Of a stretch of 64,000 nucleotides of DNA, positions 15,851 through 24,723 are shown piece by piece; the stretch's first letter is position 1; each line of letters starts with the position of its first letter. The stretch is from Nocardioides sp. SR21 (GTDB taxonomy: Bacteria; Actinomycetota; Actinomycetes; Propionibacteriales; Nocardioidaceae), in NCBI RefSeq assembly GCF_022761125.1, contig NZ_JAKWJR010000005.1:186001-250000 (forward strand), in the 5' to 3' direction. Made by a program: the position numbers and the translations under genes. Below the pieces are notes generated by a model. The model was not told the DNA's origin, ran no database searches, and saw only the letters and a program-made list of their open reading frames with translations.

Positions 15851-17059
15851 TCAGCTCTCGGTGAGCGGCGCCCGCTCGACCGGACAGCTCATGCACCGCG
15901 GCCCGCCACGGCCCGAGCCGAGCTCGGAGCCGGCGATCCGCACGACCTCGATGCCGGCCTCCTCGAGCCGCGCGTTGGTCTCGACGTTGCGCTCGTACGC
16001 GACCGCCACCCGCGGCGCGATGGCCAGCGTGTTGTTGCCGTCGTCCCACTGCTCGCGCTCGGCGGTGACCGGGTCCAGGCCGGTGTCGATCTGGTGCAGC
16101 GTGTCGATCTCCATCGCCTTCGCCGCGGCGACCAGGAACGGCTCGGCACCGGCCACGGAGAGGGCCCCGTCGCCGTCGCTGTCCGGCGTGACGGCGTACG
16201 CCGTCAGCGTGTCCGCGACGGCCGGGTACATCACGATCTTGTCGACGTCGACCATCGTGCACACCGTGTCGAGGTGCATGGTCGCGCGCTCCTGCGCGAT
16301 CGGTACGGCGAGCACGGTGTGCGCGAGGCCGTCGTGGAAGACCTGGCGGGCGAACCGCTCGACGCCGGCAGGGGTGGTGCGCTCGCCGACGCCGACCGCG
16401 ATCACGCCCGGCGCCATCAGCAGGACGTCGCCACCCTCCACGTGCTCGTACTGCCAGCCGTGGATCGTGCGCGAGCCGCGGAAGCGGGGGTGCTCGGTGT
16501 AGATCAGCTCGGTCAGCTGGGTCTCGCGCGAGCGCGCGGGCATCGCCAGCGACGTGATCGCGACCCGGTCGCGCACCCATACCGACGAGTCGCGCGTGAA
16601 CAGCAGGTTCGGCAGCGGGTCGATGAGGAAGTCGTCGCTGGCGAGCAGCGAGGTGACCAGGCCGAAGCCGCCGCGCACCTCGTCGTTGCGGATCCCCGCG
16701 GTGAGGTAGCCGGTCAGCTCCTCCGGCGCCGCCTCGCTGAGGTAGCGCGCGAGGTAGGCGCGCAGGGTGTCGCCGAGGTGCAGACCGGCCAGCGCGGTGG
16801 TGATCGCGTGGTTGCGGGCGTCGTCCTGGGCGAGCGTCTCGGTGAGCAGCTCGGTGAGGTACAGCACCTCGACGCCGCGGTCGCGCAGCGCCTGGGCGAA
16901 CCCGTCGTGCTCCTCCTGCGCCCGCGCGACCCACGGGATCCCGTCGAACAGCAGCTTGTCGTTGTTGCGCGGCGTGAGCCGCTTCAGCTCGTTGCCGGGG
17001 CGGTGGAGGAGGACGGTCTCGAGACGGCCGACCTCGCTGTCGGCGCCGTGGATGCTCAT
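15851..17059 (-). CDS. arcA: Arginine deiminase
   Basis: 402 aa, full family length. Converts arginine to citrulline and ammonia. Landmarks: [19 protein letters not shown] at the N-terminus, [22 protein letters not shown], the catalytic-histidine motif [11 protein letters not shown] and the C-terminal [14 protein letters not shown] with the nucleophilic cysteine. ATG chosen because TAGAGT (plus 17067-17072) lies 7 nt upstream; a longer reading has no support. arcB and arcC are not adjacent, so an arginine deiminase pathway operon is not evident here. Convergent with the SDR gene. Confidence 0.95.
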   Translation of the reverse strand: MSIHGADSEVGRLETVLLHRPGNELKRLTPRNNDKLLFDGIPWVARAQEEHDGFAQALRDRGVEVLYLTELLTETLAQDDARNHAITTALAGLHLGDTLRAYLARYLSEAAPEELTGYLTAGIRNDEVRGGFGLVTSLLASDDFLIDPLPNLLFTRDSSVWVRDRVAITSLAMPARSRETQLTELIYTEHPRFRGSRTIHGWQYEHVEGGDVLLMAPGVIAVGVGERTTPAGVERFARQVFHDGLAHTVLAVPIAQERATMHLDTVCTMVDVDKIVMYPAVADTLTAYAVTPDSDGDGALSVAGAEPFLVAAAKAMEIDTLHQIDTGLDPVTAEREQWDDGNNTLAIAPRVAVAYERNVETNARLEEAGIEVVRIAGSELGSGRGGPRCMSCPVERAPLTES

Positions 17060-17140
17060 GACCGGCACTCTAGATGGCCAGATTCCACGGGCTCGCACGC
17101 TCCGCGCCGCTCGCCGGCACGAGCCCCTGGAGCCACCCAC

Positions 17141-17725
17141 CTAGAAGAGCAGGCCGTACGCCGTGACCCCGGCGAGCACCAGGCACACGGCGGCGCCGAT
17201 GTAGTGCAGGACGTGCAGCTTCACGAACCGCTGCAGCTGCCGGCCCGCGACCACCGCGAGACCGCTGACGACGAGCAGGGCGCCGAGGGCGCCGATGAAC
17301 ACCGAGATCGGGTTCTCGTACTTCGCGACCAGGGAGATCGTCAGCAGCTGCGAGAGGTCGCCCCACTCCGCGGCGAACAGCACGAGGAAGCTGGCGATCA
17401 CGGCCTGGAGGCCGTGCACGTTCTTGGTCTCGATCTCCTCGCCCTCGCTGGCCTGGTGGCTGCGGCCCTCGCGGATCAGGATCACCGCGCCGGCGAGGAA
17501 CATCAGGGCCGCCGCGGCGTGCACGAGGGTCTCGGGCAGGAACGACACGGCATGGCCGAGCGCGACCGCGACCACGGTCTGCACCAGGAACGCCAGGCTG
17601 ACGCCGACCCAGACGAGGATCGGGCGGTACTTCGTCGCCAGCACCAGCGTCGCGAGGAACGTCTTGTCGGGCAGCTCGACGACGAAGATGGCCAGGAACG
17701 TCAGGCCGATGACTGCGGGGTCCAT
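17141..17725 (-). CDS. TMEM165/GDT1 (UPF0016) family membrane transporter
   Basis: 194 aa with about six membrane segments. Both halves carry the family's acidic motif: FVVELPDKTFLATLVLATKY and LFAAEWGDLSQLLTISL, variants of E-x-G-D-K/R-T/S. Characterised relatives move Mn2+ or Ca2+ against protons. It is the last gene of a larB-larC-GDT1 unit, joined to larC by a TGATG overlap, which suggests it supplies or exports a metal connected with nickel-pincer cofactor synthesis (inference). Confidence 0.88.
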   Translation of the reverse strand: MDPAVIGLTFLAIFVVELPDKTFLATLVLATKYRPILVWVGVSLAFLVQTVVAVALGHAVSFLPETLVHAAAALMFLAGAVILIREGRSHQASEGEEIETKNVHGLQAVIASFLVLFAAEWGDLSQLLTISLVAKYENPISVFIGALGALLVVSGLAVVAGRQLQRFVKLHVLHYIGAAVCLVLAGVTAYGLLF

Positions 17726-18882
17726 CAAGGGAGGAACTTCCTAGCGAGGGCGGTGGCTTCGGCGAGCACGTCTGCGACCGGGCGCCCGAGCTCGACCGCG
17801 GCTCGAGCCACGTCGTCGTACTCCGGCTGCGCGTTCACGACGGCGCCGTCGTGGCGGGCGATCTTGACGGCCACTGCTCGGCCGTCGACCTGGACCTGAA
17901 CCATCTCACGCTCGAGCGCGTGCTTCGTCAGCGGCTGCTCGCGCAGCCCGATCGTCGAGGTCTGCCGGAAGATCGCGGCGCGGACGTCGGCCGCGCGGTC
18001 GGCGTCGACGAGGGCGCTCAGCGTGTGCGCGGGGCGTCCCTTCTTCATGAGGATCGGGGTCAGCCACGCGTCGGACGCGCCTGCCTCGAGCAGCGCCGCG
18101 ATCACGTTCGGCCACACCCTCGGGTCGAGGTCGTCGACGTTGCACTCGAGCAGGAGCGGGCCGTCGGGGGTCGAGCCCGCCGAGGCGCCGACGAACAGCC
18201 GCAGCACGTTCGCGTGCCCCTCCGGGTCGCGACCGCCGGCGCCGACGCCGATCGCCTCGACCGTCATGGCCGGCTGCGGCCCGTACGCCGTCGCCAGCGT
18301 GGTCAGCAGCGCGGCGCCGGTGGGGGTGCAGGCCTCCATCGCGACGGGGCCGGCGTACGACGGGACGCCGCGCAGCAGCTCGGCGACCGCGGGCGGCGGC
18401 ACCGGCAGCGTGCCGTGCGCGGTCCGGACGGTGCCCGAGCCGACGGCGACGGGGGAGACCGTGACGCTGGTCCCGTGGCCGTGGCGAGCGCCGAGGTGGG
18501 CGAAGCCGGCGCAGACGCCGACCACGTCCGCGATCGCGTCCAGCGCGCCGACCTCGTGGAAGTGCACGTCCTCCGGCGTGGTGCCGTGGACCGCTGCCTC
18601 GGCGACGGCGAGCCGCTCGAAGACCGCGAGCGCGGTGCCCTCGAGCAGCGGCCGGAGGTCGCGCCAGGCGCGGTGGTGACGGGACTCGGTGCCCTCGACG
18701 TGCACCCGGGTCGCGGCCAGCCCGTTGCGGCGTACCTCCTCGACGCGGAGCGTCACCGGCTCGGGCGTGACCGCGTCGATCGCGTCCTGGAGGACGGTGA
18801 GGGGTACGCCTGCGCCCACGAGCGCACCGAGCAGCATGTCGCCGCTGGCGCCCGCGGACGCGTCGACCCAGATCGCGGTCAT
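17725..18882 (-). CDS. larC: Nickel-pincer cofactor biosynthesis protein LarC
   Basis: 385 aa in one continuous frame, unlike lactobacilli where larC is split by a programmed frameshift. WVDASAGASGDMLLGALVGAG, VHFHEVGALDAIADVVG, CTPTGAALL and LECNVDDLDPRVWPNVI are LarC signatures. LarC is the CTP-dependent cyclometallase that inserts nickel into the pyridinium pincer nucleotide of lactate-racemase-type enzymes. The ATG overlaps the larB stop by 4 bases. No larE and no LarA-type racemase are in the window. Confidence 0.92.
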   Translation of the reverse strand: MTAIWVDASAGASGDMLLGALVGAGVPLTVLQDAIDAVTPEPVTLRVEEVRRNGLAATRVHVEGTESRHHRAWRDLRPLLEGTALAVFERLAVAEAAVHGTTPEDVHFHEVGALDAIADVVGVCAGFAHLGARHGHGTSVTVSPVAVGSGTVRTAHGTLPVPPPAVAELLRGVPSYAGPVAMEACTPTGAALLTTLATAYGPQPAMTVEAIGVGAGGRDPEGHANVLRLFVGASAGSTPDGPLLLECNVDDLDPRVWPNVIAALLEAGASDAWLTPILMKKGRPAHTLSALVDADRAADVRAAIFRQTSTIGLREQPLTKHALEREMVQVQVDGRAVAVKIARHDGAVVNAQPEYDDVARAAVELGRPVADVLAEATALARKFLP

Positions 18883-19562
18883 CGCACGGTCTGCCGGGCG
18901 ACCCGGGCGGCGTGCACCCCGGCGCCGTAGCCGTTGTCGATGTTCACGACCGTCACGCCGGGCGCGCAGGAGTTGAGCATGGCGAGGAGCGCGGCGATCC
19001 CGCCGAGCGAGGCGCCGTACCCGACGCTCGTGGGCACCGCGACCATCGGGACGCCGGTGAGGCCGCCGACCACGGACGGCAGCGCGCCCTCCATCCCGGC
19101 GACCACGACCAGGCAGTCCGCGGCCTCGAGCCGCTCGCGGACCGAGAGCAGGCGGTGCAGCCCGGCCACGCCGACGTCGTCGATCCGGTCGACCCCCGCG
19201 CCGTGCACGGCCACGGTCAGCGCGGCCTCGGCGGCGACCGGGGCGTCGGAGGTGCCGGCGGCGACGACCGCGACCGTGCCGCGCGGCTCGGGCAGCGGCC
19301 CGAGCGTCACCGCCCGGGCGACCAGGTCGATGTCCGCGTCCGGCAGCGCCCGGCTGACGACGTCCAGCGCCTCGGGCGCCAGGCGGGTCGCGAGCACGGC
19401 CCGCTCGGGGTGCTTCTCGTGGAGCGCGCGGAGGATCCCGACCACCTGGTCGGGCGTCTTGCCGGCGCCGTACACGACCTCGGGGTCGCCGGTGCGCGCC
19501 GCGCGGTCGACATCGACGCGCGCGAAGCCGAGGTCCTTGGTGCGGGGGTCCTGCTGGTCCAC
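18879..19562 (-). CDS. larB: Nickel-pincer cofactor biosynthesis protein LarB
   Basis: 227 aa, related to phosphoribosylaminoimidazole carboxylase PurE. LarB carboxylates and hydrolyses nicotinic acid adenine dinucleotide to the dicarboxylate precursor of the pincer cofactor. Motifs: GFARVDVDRAARTGDPEVVYGAGKTPDQV at the N-terminus, VAAGTSDAPVAAEAALT, VVVAGMEGALPSVVGGLT and PTSVGYGASLGGIAALLAML. GTG start. First gene of larB-larC-GDT1. Confidence 0.92.
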   Translation of the reverse strand: MDQQDPRTKDLGFARVDVDRAARTGDPEVVYGAGKTPDQVVGILRALHEKHPERAVLATRLAPEALDVVSRALPDADIDLVARAVTLGPLPEPRGTVAVVAAGTSDAPVAAEAALTVAVHGAGVDRIDDVGVAGLHRLLSVRERLEAADCLVVVAGMEGALPSVVGGLTGVPMVAVPTSVGYGASLGGIAALLAMLNSCAPGVTVVNIDNGYGAGVHAARVARQTVR

Positions 19563-19631
19563 GAGAGGAACCTACTCGGCCGCCCCGGCGAGGGCATTGC
19601 CACTGTCGGTGGTCGGGTGTTCCCTGGGTCC

Positions 19632-20402
19632 ATGTCCAGGTTCGAGAGGTATGCACAGGGCACGCCGAGCTACGTCGAGCTCGCGACGCCCGACCAGGAG
19701 TCGGCGAAGGCGTTCTACGGTCCCCTCTTCGGGTGGGACCTCGAGGACGTCCCGATGGGGGAGATGGGCACGTACGTCGCGGTGAGCAAGGACGGCGCCG
19801 CGGTCGCCGGGATCACCGGGCAGCCGCCGGGGGTGACCGACCATCCTGCGTGGTGGGCCGTCTACCTGACCGTCGACGACGTGGACGCGGCCACCGCGAA
19901 GGTCGGGCCGGCCGGCGGGCGGGTCGACGCCGAGCCGTTCGACGTCTTCGACATGGGCCGGATGTCCGCGATCGCCGACCCGACCGGCGCCCGGGTGAAC
20001 CTCTGGCAGCCCCGGTCCTCGATCGGCACCGAGATCGCGAACGAGCCCGGCACCCTGATCTGGAACGAGGTGATCACCCCCGACGTGCCGGCAGCGACGA
20101 CGTTCTACGCCGACGTCCTCGGCGTCGCCTGGGAGGACCAGCCGATGGAGGGCGGAGCGGCGTACACCTGCCTGATGGTCGAGGACCGCCAGGTCGGCGG
20201 GGCGATGGCGCCGCCGGACGACGGCATCCCCCCGCACTGGAACGTCTACTTCAACGTCGAGGACGCCGACGCCACGATCGCGCGGGCGACCGAGCTGGGC
20301 GGCAGCGTGGTCGCGCCGGCCTTCGACGTGCCCGGCGTGGGCCGGATGGCGGTGCTCGCCGACCCGCAGGGCGGCATGTTCAACCTGATGCAGAACCCGT
20401 AG
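19632..20402 (+). CDS. Two-domain VOC protein (CFP30B/CFP32-like glyoxalase)
   Basis: 256 aa with two tandem VOC modules, about residues 10-125 and 140-255. Each has the motif F-Y-x-x-x-x-G-W (KAFYGPLFGWDLEDV; TTFYADVLGVAWEDQ) and a closing metal-ligand region (ADPTGARVNLWQP; ADPQGGMFNLMQNP). GTPSYVELATPD at the N-terminus is like the mycobacterial CFP30B antigen family. Substrate unknown; relatives are called hydroxylases or glyoxalases by similarity only. Divergent from larB. Confidence 0.82.
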   Translation: MSRFERYAQGTPSYVELATPDQESAKAFYGPLFGWDLEDVPMGEMGTYVAVSKDGAAVAGITGQPPGVTDHPAWWAVYLTVDDVDAATAKVGPAGGRVDAEPFDVFDMGRMSAIADPTGARVNLWQPRSSIGTEIANEPGTLIWNEVITPDVPAATTFYADVLGVAWEDQPMEGGAAYTCLMVEDRQVGGAMAPPDDGIPPHWNVYFNVEDADATIARATELGGSVVAPAFDVPGVGRMAVLADPQGGMFNLMQNP

Positions 20403-20423
20403 CCGGGCCGGGAGCTGGCCGTC

Positions 20424-21275
20424 TCAGCTGACCTCGGCGCGGAACGGGTCGGCGGGGTAGACGCCGAGGATCTTCACCTCGGTGGTGAAGAACGACAGCT
20501 CCTCGAGCGCGTTCTTCAGGCCGACGTCGTCGGGGTGCCCGTCGACCTCGGCGAGGAACTGGGTGGCGGTGAACTCCCCGCCGACCATGTAGCTCTCCAG
20601 CTTGGTCATGTTCACGCCGTTGGTCGCGAAGCCGCCGAGCGCCTTGTAGAGCGCCGCGGGCAGGTTGCGCACGTTGAAGATGAAGCTGGTGACGACGGGG
20701 CCGTTGCCGGCCGGCGCCTCGATCAGGTCGCGGGACAGCACCACGAACCTGGTGGTGTTGTGGTCCTCGTCCTCGACGTCCGCGGCCAGGATCTCCAGGC
20801 CGTAGATCTCCGCGGCCAGCGGCGGCGAGATCGCACCCTGGGTCGGGTCGTCGAACTCCACCACCTCGCGGGCGGCGCCGGCGGTGTCACCGGCGATCAC
20901 CGGCTTGAAGCCGTGCTCGCGGATGAGCTTGCGGCACTGGCCGAGCGCGTGCACGTGGCTGTGCACGGTCGTGATCGTGTCCAGCGACGACCCCGGGAGC
21001 CCCATCAGGCAGAACCGGATGCGCAGGAAGTGCTCGGCGATGATGTGCAGCCCCGAGTCGGGCAGGAAGTGGTGGATGTCGGCCACCCGGCCGGCGATCG
21101 AGTTGTCGATCGGGATCATCGCCAGGTCGGCGTCCCCGGACTCCACGGCGGCGAAGACGTCCTCGAACGACGCGCACGGCACCGACTCCAGGTCGGGGTA
21201 GTGCTCCATGCACACCTGGTGGGAGTTGGCGCCAGGCTCACCCTGGTAGGCGATGCGTCGTGTCACGCCCGCCAT
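20424..21275 (-). CDS. pheA: Prephenate dehydratase with ACT domain
   Basis: 283 aa. Converts prephenate to phenylpyruvate in phenylalanine synthesis. The catalytic domain (to about residue 180) includes YQGEPGANSHQVC, IPIDNSIAGRVADIHHFL and the active-site NTTRFVVL. The ACT domain (about 195-275) binds phenylalanine for feedback control. Its signature reads MTKLESYMVGGEFTATQF rather than the more usual ESRP form; that variant and the GAN-SH N-terminus are reminiscent of alphaproteobacterial PheA. ATG at 21275 chosen. Confidence 0.93.
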   Translation of the reverse strand: MAGVTRRIAYQGEPGANSHQVCMEHYPDLESVPCASFEDVFAAVESGDADLAMIPIDNSIAGRVADIHHFLPDSGLHIIAEHFLRIRFCLMGLPGSSLDTITTVHSHVHALGQCRKLIREHGFKPVIAGDTAGAAREVVEFDDPTQGAISPPLAAEIYGLEILAADVEDEDHNTTRFVVLSRDLIEAPAGNGPVVTSFIFNVRNLPAALYKALGGFATNGVNMTKLESYMVGGEFTATQFLAEVDGHPDDVGLKNALEELSFFTTEVKILGVYPADPFRAEVS

Positions 21276-21309
21276 GGTTCCACGTCCCGCGTCGGGCAGG
21301 ATGGGGCGT

Positions 21310-21723
21310 GTGACTGGTGGACGCACCGCCGCGTGGGTCCGCGCGCACCCCGCCGACGTGGTCGACTTCTTCGTCTACGTCGTCGTGCTGAACCTCGCGG
21401 TGGAGTACCTGCCCGCGGTGATCAGCGAGGGGTTCACGCTGTCGCTGCTGACCGCGGCCCTGCTCAAGGGGGCCCTCGAGATCGTCATCCGGCTCAAGGG
21501 CGCGATCGTGGGGCGGCTGCGCAGCGCGCAGACGCGCACCGGCAAGGCCGTGGCCGCGGTCTCACTGTGGCTCGTCGCGGTCGGGAGCAAGCTGGTCGTG
21601 CTCTGGGTGGTCGACGTCGCGTTCGGGGGGCGGGTCAGCCTGGGCGGCTTCATCCCGGTGACCCTCCTGGTCCTGGCGCTGCTGTTCTCGAGGTCCACGG
21701 TCCGGCGCCTGCTGTTCACCTAG
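21310..21723 (+). CDS. Small membrane protein of unknown function
   Basis: 137 aa with about four hydrophobic segments, including VVDFFVYVVVLNLAVEYLP and VAVGSKLVVLWVVDVAFGG, separated by a basic loop (RLKGAIVGRLRSAQTRTGK). No recognised domain. GTG start with a weak -10-like CAGGAT 7 nt upstream. Its TAG stop (21721-21723) is also the first three bases of the -10 box TAGGCT of the next gene. Divergent from pheA. Confidence 0.7.
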   Translation: MTGGRTAAWVRAHPADVVDFFVYVVVLNLAVEYLPAVISEGFTLSLLTAALLKGALEIVIRLKGAIVGRLRSAQTRTGKAVAAVSLWLVAVGSKLVVLWVVDVAFGGRVSLGGFIPVTLLVLALLFSRSTVRRLLFT

Positions 21724-21732
21724 GCTCGGCGC

Positions 21733-22374
21733 GTGCCGACGTACGACGCCTGCCTGATCGACGTGTTCGAGACCGTGCTCAGCGTGGACAACGCCCGGCA
21801 CGCGATCCGGTTCGCGGCGCGCGCCGGCGTCTCCCCGGGCGGCTTCGCGTCCGCGGCCGCCGAGTGGGGCGCGAAGCTCACCGACGGCCGGGCGACCCTC
21901 GCTGAGGCGATCACGGCCGTCGTCCGTGGCAGCGGTGGCGAGCCGGAGGAGGACGAGGTGGCGGCGCTCGTCGCCGCCGACCGGGAGCTCATCATCGAGC
22001 TCGCGGTGCTCCACCCCGACACGGTCCCGTTCCTCGAGGAGCTGCGCGCCGCGGGGGTCCGGACCGCCTTCGTCAGCAACTGCTCCGAGAACACCCGGCC
22101 CCTGCTCGACGCGCTCGGGCTCAGCGACCTGGTCGACGAGCTGGTGCTCTCGTGCGAGGTCGGCTCGGCCAAGCCCGAGCCGACGATCTACCAGGTCGCG
22201 CTCGACCGGCTGGGCGTCACCGCCGACCGGGCCGTCTTCGTCGACGACCAGCAGCGGTTCTGCGACGGCGCGACCGACCTCGGGATCACCGCGATCCGGA
22301 TCGACCGGCGCGGGACCACCGGCGACGTGAACACGCTGGCCGGGCTCGCCGATCGCCTCTTCGCTCGCGCCTAG
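21733..22374 (+). CDS. HAD-superfamily hydrolase (haloacid-dehalogenase type)
   Basis: 213 aa. Motif I is CLIDVFETVL: the nucleophilic aspartate is present but the second Asp typical of phosphatases is replaced (D-V-F-E-T), as in dehalogenase-type members with D-x-Y-G-T. Motif II FVSNCSENT, motif III SAKPEPTIY with the lysine, and motif IV FVDDQQRFCDGA follow. Substrate unknown. GTG start, TAGGCT 6 nt upstream (21721-21726), so probably leaderless. The final TAG (22372-22374) begins the next gene's -10. Confidence 0.82.
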   Translation: MPTYDACLIDVFETVLSVDNARHAIRFAARAGVSPGGFASAAAEWGAKLTDGRATLAEAITAVVRGSGGEPEEDEVAALVAADRELIIELAVLHPDTVPFLEELRAAGVRTAFVSNCSENTRPLLDALGLSDLVDELVLSCEVGSAKPEPTIYQVALDRLGVTADRAVFVDDQQRFCDGATDLGITAIRIDRRGTTGDVNTLAGLADRLFARA

Positions 22375-22383
22375 GCTCATCGG

Positions 22384-22773
22384 GTGGAGATCCTCGCGCT
22401 GGCCGTCGCCGTCGTCGCCCTGCTGGTCGCGCTCGTGGCGGTACGCCGGGCCGGGCGCCCCCGCGGCGGCACGGGCGTCGACGCGATGCCCGAGGACGTG
22501 CACGGGCTGCGCCAGGAGGTCGCGGCGCTGCGCGCGGAGGGCACCGACGCGCTGCGGCACGTCTCGGTGGTGCGGTACGACGCGTTCGGTGACATGGGTG
22601 GTCATCTCTCGTGGTCGATCGCGCTGGCCGACGACGGGGGCAACGGGTTCGTGCTCACCTCGATCCACGGCCGCAGCGAGGCGCGGACCTACGCCAAGAG
22701 CGTCGCCGGCTGGGCGTCGGACCAGCAGCTGTCCCCGGAGGAGCTGGAAGCGATCGAGCGCGCCCGCCCGTAG
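22384..22773 (+). CDS. DUF4446 family membrane-anchored protein
   Basis: 129 aa. One N-terminal membrane helix (ILALAVAVVALLVALVAV), a short helical linker (DVHGLRQEVAALRAEGTDALRH), then the conserved VVRYDAFGDMGGHLSWSIALADDGGNGFVLTSIHGR domain that defines DUF4446. The globular part should face the cytoplasm. Function unknown. GTG start, TAGGCT 6 nt upstream (22372-22377). The TAG stop at 22771-22773 starts the next gene's -10 box. Confidence 0.85.
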   Translation: MEILALAVAVVALLVALVAVRRAGRPRGGTGVDAMPEDVHGLRQEVAALRAEGTDALRHVSVVRYDAFGDMGGHLSWSIALADDGGNGFVLTSIHGRSEARTYAKSVAGWASDQQLSPEELEAIERARP

Positions 22774-22782
22774 GGTCGGCGC

Positions 22783-23250
22783 ATGAAGCTGTTCACGCCG
22801 GTCGCGGTGAGGCTCGGTGCCCAGCCCTGGCTGCCGAGGTACGCCAAGCTCATCGTCGGGATGGACCTGTTCCTGCAGAGGATCACCCGAGGCCGGCTCA
22901 GCGTCATGGACTTCGCCGGGCTGCCGGAGCTGCTGCTCCAGGTGCCGGGGCGGAAGTCCGGCATCCTGCGCACGACCCCGCTCCTGACCGTCCCGCACGG
23001 TGACGGCTGGCTGGTCGTCGGCTCGAACTGGGGCCGCCCCGAGCCGCCGGCCTGGGTCGGCAACCTGGTCGCCGCGCAGGACCCGATGGTCACCTTCAAG
23101 GGCCGCACCATCGCCGTCGACGCCAAGCTCCTGGCCGGCCCGGAGCGCGACGAGAAGTGGGCGGTCGCCACCGCGACCTGGCCGAACTACGACAAGTACG
23201 CCCAGCGCACCGACCGCGAGCTGCCGATCTTCTGGCTCACTCCGCGATGA
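22783..23250 (+). CDS. Nitroreductase/deazaflavin (F420)-dependent oxidoreductase, Ddn family
   Basis: 155 aa split-barrel protein of the deazaflavin-dependent nitroreductase family. LLLQVPGRKSGILRTTPLL is the F420-phosphate binding signature, followed by WLVVGSNWGRPEPPAWVGNLVAAQDPMVTFKG and the C-terminal YAQRTDRELPIFWLTP. Family members reduce quinones or nitro compounds with F420H2. The ATG follows TAGGGT by 6 nt (22771-22776). Overlaps the convergent MFS gene by 14 bases. Confidence 0.9.
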   Translation: MKLFTPVAVRLGAQPWLPRYAKLIVGMDLFLQRITRGRLSVMDFAGLPELLLQVPGRKSGILRTTPLLTVPHGDGWLVVGSNWGRPEPPAWVGNLVAAQDPMVTFKGRTIAVDAKLLAGPERDEKWAVATATWPNYDKYAQRTDRELPIFWLTPR

Positions 23251-24586
23251 GCGACGGCGGGGGCGGCGGGACCACCCCGTCGGCCCCGTAGGCCCCGTCG
23301 GCCCCGTCGGCACCGCGGTGGTCGCCCGCGCGGGCGTCGGCGAGCACCTCGGCCGGGACGTGCTGCTCGAGGAAGCGGCGCGCCAGTGCCGTCGACGGGT
23401 GGATGAGCACCGTCGCGACGACGATGATGCCGGCGATGAGCAGCCAGCCGGTGGCGCCCCAGTTCATCGCGAGGAACGTGAAGACCGCAGGCGCCCACAC
23501 CTTGCCGAGCGTCGAGGTCAGCCCCGCCGCACCCTGGTAGGCGCCACGGCGCCGCGGGTCCATCAGCTCGGCCTCGAAGGCCCAGCTCGCCGCCGACAGG
23601 TAGAGCTCGGCGCCGGTCACGGTGACGTGTCCCAGCCAGACCAGCGCGATCGTCACCCAGCCGACGGTGTCGTGGGTGAACAGCGTGATCAGGCAGGAGA
23701 TCACGAAGAACGTCGACGACACCCGGACCGCGCGGAGCGCGGTCGGTACGTCGTGCACGCCGCGGGAGGCGGCCATCGGCAGGAAGATGCACATCACGGT
23801 GTTCGTCCCGAACAGGAACGCGAGCAGCACGTGGGGTGCGTCGGTCTCCTGCACCAGCCACAGCGGGATCACGATGTTCAGCAGCACCTGGTTGGTCCAG
23901 AAGACCCCGGTGAAGAACGTCGTGAGCAGCCAGCCGACGTTCCGCATCGGTCCCGGTCCCGGGATGGTGACCTTCCGCTCCTCCGGGGTGAGCTCGTCGT
24001 GCGACGCGTTCGGCAGCCGCGTCACGAAGACCGCGTTGACGAGGAACACGGCCGACGTGAACCACGGCACGGCCTTCAGGATGCTGTCCGAGTCGAAGGC
24101 GAGCGCGATGCCGCCGCTCATCGCGCCGAGCGTGAAGCCGAGGTTGAGCGCCGAGTACATGTACGCGCGGGACCGCACGCGCTCGTCGGCCGGCAGCACG
24201 TCGATCGTGTACGCGTGGAACGCGACCTGACCGAGGACGCCGATGACCTCCATGCCGATCGCCATCAGCAGGTAGCCCTGGAAGTCGTCGATGAACGGCC
24301 AGAACACGAACATCCCGGCCTGCCCGGCGGCGCTCAGAGCCCACATCTTCTTCGGGCCGAACCGGTCCACGAGCTTGCCCATCGGCAGCGCGACGAGGAA
24401 CGACGCGACCCCGGCGATCGTGAGTCCGAGACCGACCTGGGCGGCAGACAGGCCGACGATCTGCGTGAAGAACACCGCGGACCCGGTCATGAAGGTGCCG
24501 TCGCCGAGGGCGAACAGCAACGACTGGATCGAGAGCCGGCCGGCGAGCGGGGACGGGGGGCGTGCGTGGCGCAGGACAGCGAACAT
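23237..24586 (-). CDS. Major facilitator superfamily transporter
   Basis: 449 aa, twelve predicted membrane segments. MGKLVDRFGPKKMW is the cytoplasmic loop 2-3 signature of the MFS, and RSRAYMYSALNLGFTLGAM belongs to the fifth helix. The C-terminal tail beyond helix twelve is low complexity (GADGADGAYGADG followed by PPPPPS), encoded by four near-perfect 9-base CCCCGTCGG units on the plus strand at 23275-23310. Substrate unknown. The ATG at 24586 is an assumption. Confidence 0.85.
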   Translation of the reverse strand: MFAVLRHARPPSPLAGRLSIQSLLFALGDGTFMTGSAVFFTQIVGLSAAQVGLGLTIAGVASFLVALPMGKLVDRFGPKKMWALSAAGQAGMFVFWPFIDDFQGYLLMAIGMEVIGVLGQVAFHAYTIDVLPADERVRSRAYMYSALNLGFTLGAMSGGIALAFDSDSILKAVPWFTSAVFLVNAVFVTRLPNASHDELTPEERKVTIPGPGPMRNVGWLLTTFFTGVFWTNQVLLNIVIPLWLVQETDAPHVLLAFLFGTNTVMCIFLPMAASRGVHDVPTALRAVRVSSTFFVISCLITLFTHDTVGWVTIALVWLGHVTVTGAELYLSAASWAFEAELMDPRRRGAYQGAAGLTSTLGKVWAPAVFTFLAMNWGATGWLLIAGIIVVATVLIHPSTALARRFLEQHVPAEVLADARAGDHRGADGADGAYGADGVVPPPPPSLIAE

Positions 24587-24640
24587 CAGGGCGAACTCTC
24601 CCCTGTCCAGGTGGCCGGTGTCGCCGGGTTTTCCTGCTCG

Positions 24641-24693
24641 GGCTCGGCACGCCGGTCGCGACCTCGCGAGCTTCGCGCGGCTCGCTCGACCGC
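24641..24693. repeat. Dispersed intergenic repeat, family 1
   Basis: GGCACGCCGGTCGCGACCTCGC... CGCGGCTCGCTCGACCGCC matches the copies at 13338-13395 and 43560-43650. It occupies the gap between the MFS start and the kdpE stop. Confidence 0.6.
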
Positions 24694-24723
24694 CATCAGC
24701 GGATCCGCTTTCGCGTCTCCGCC

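Noticed and set aside
15851..17059. Start of the arginine deiminase at 17140
   Set aside because: The extra 27 residues (MGGSRGSC and on) are not family-like and the TAGAGT box directly precedes the ATG at 17059.
18879..19562. purE (AIR carboxylase)
   Set aside because: The fold is shared, but length, N-terminal extension and coupling to larC fit LarB.
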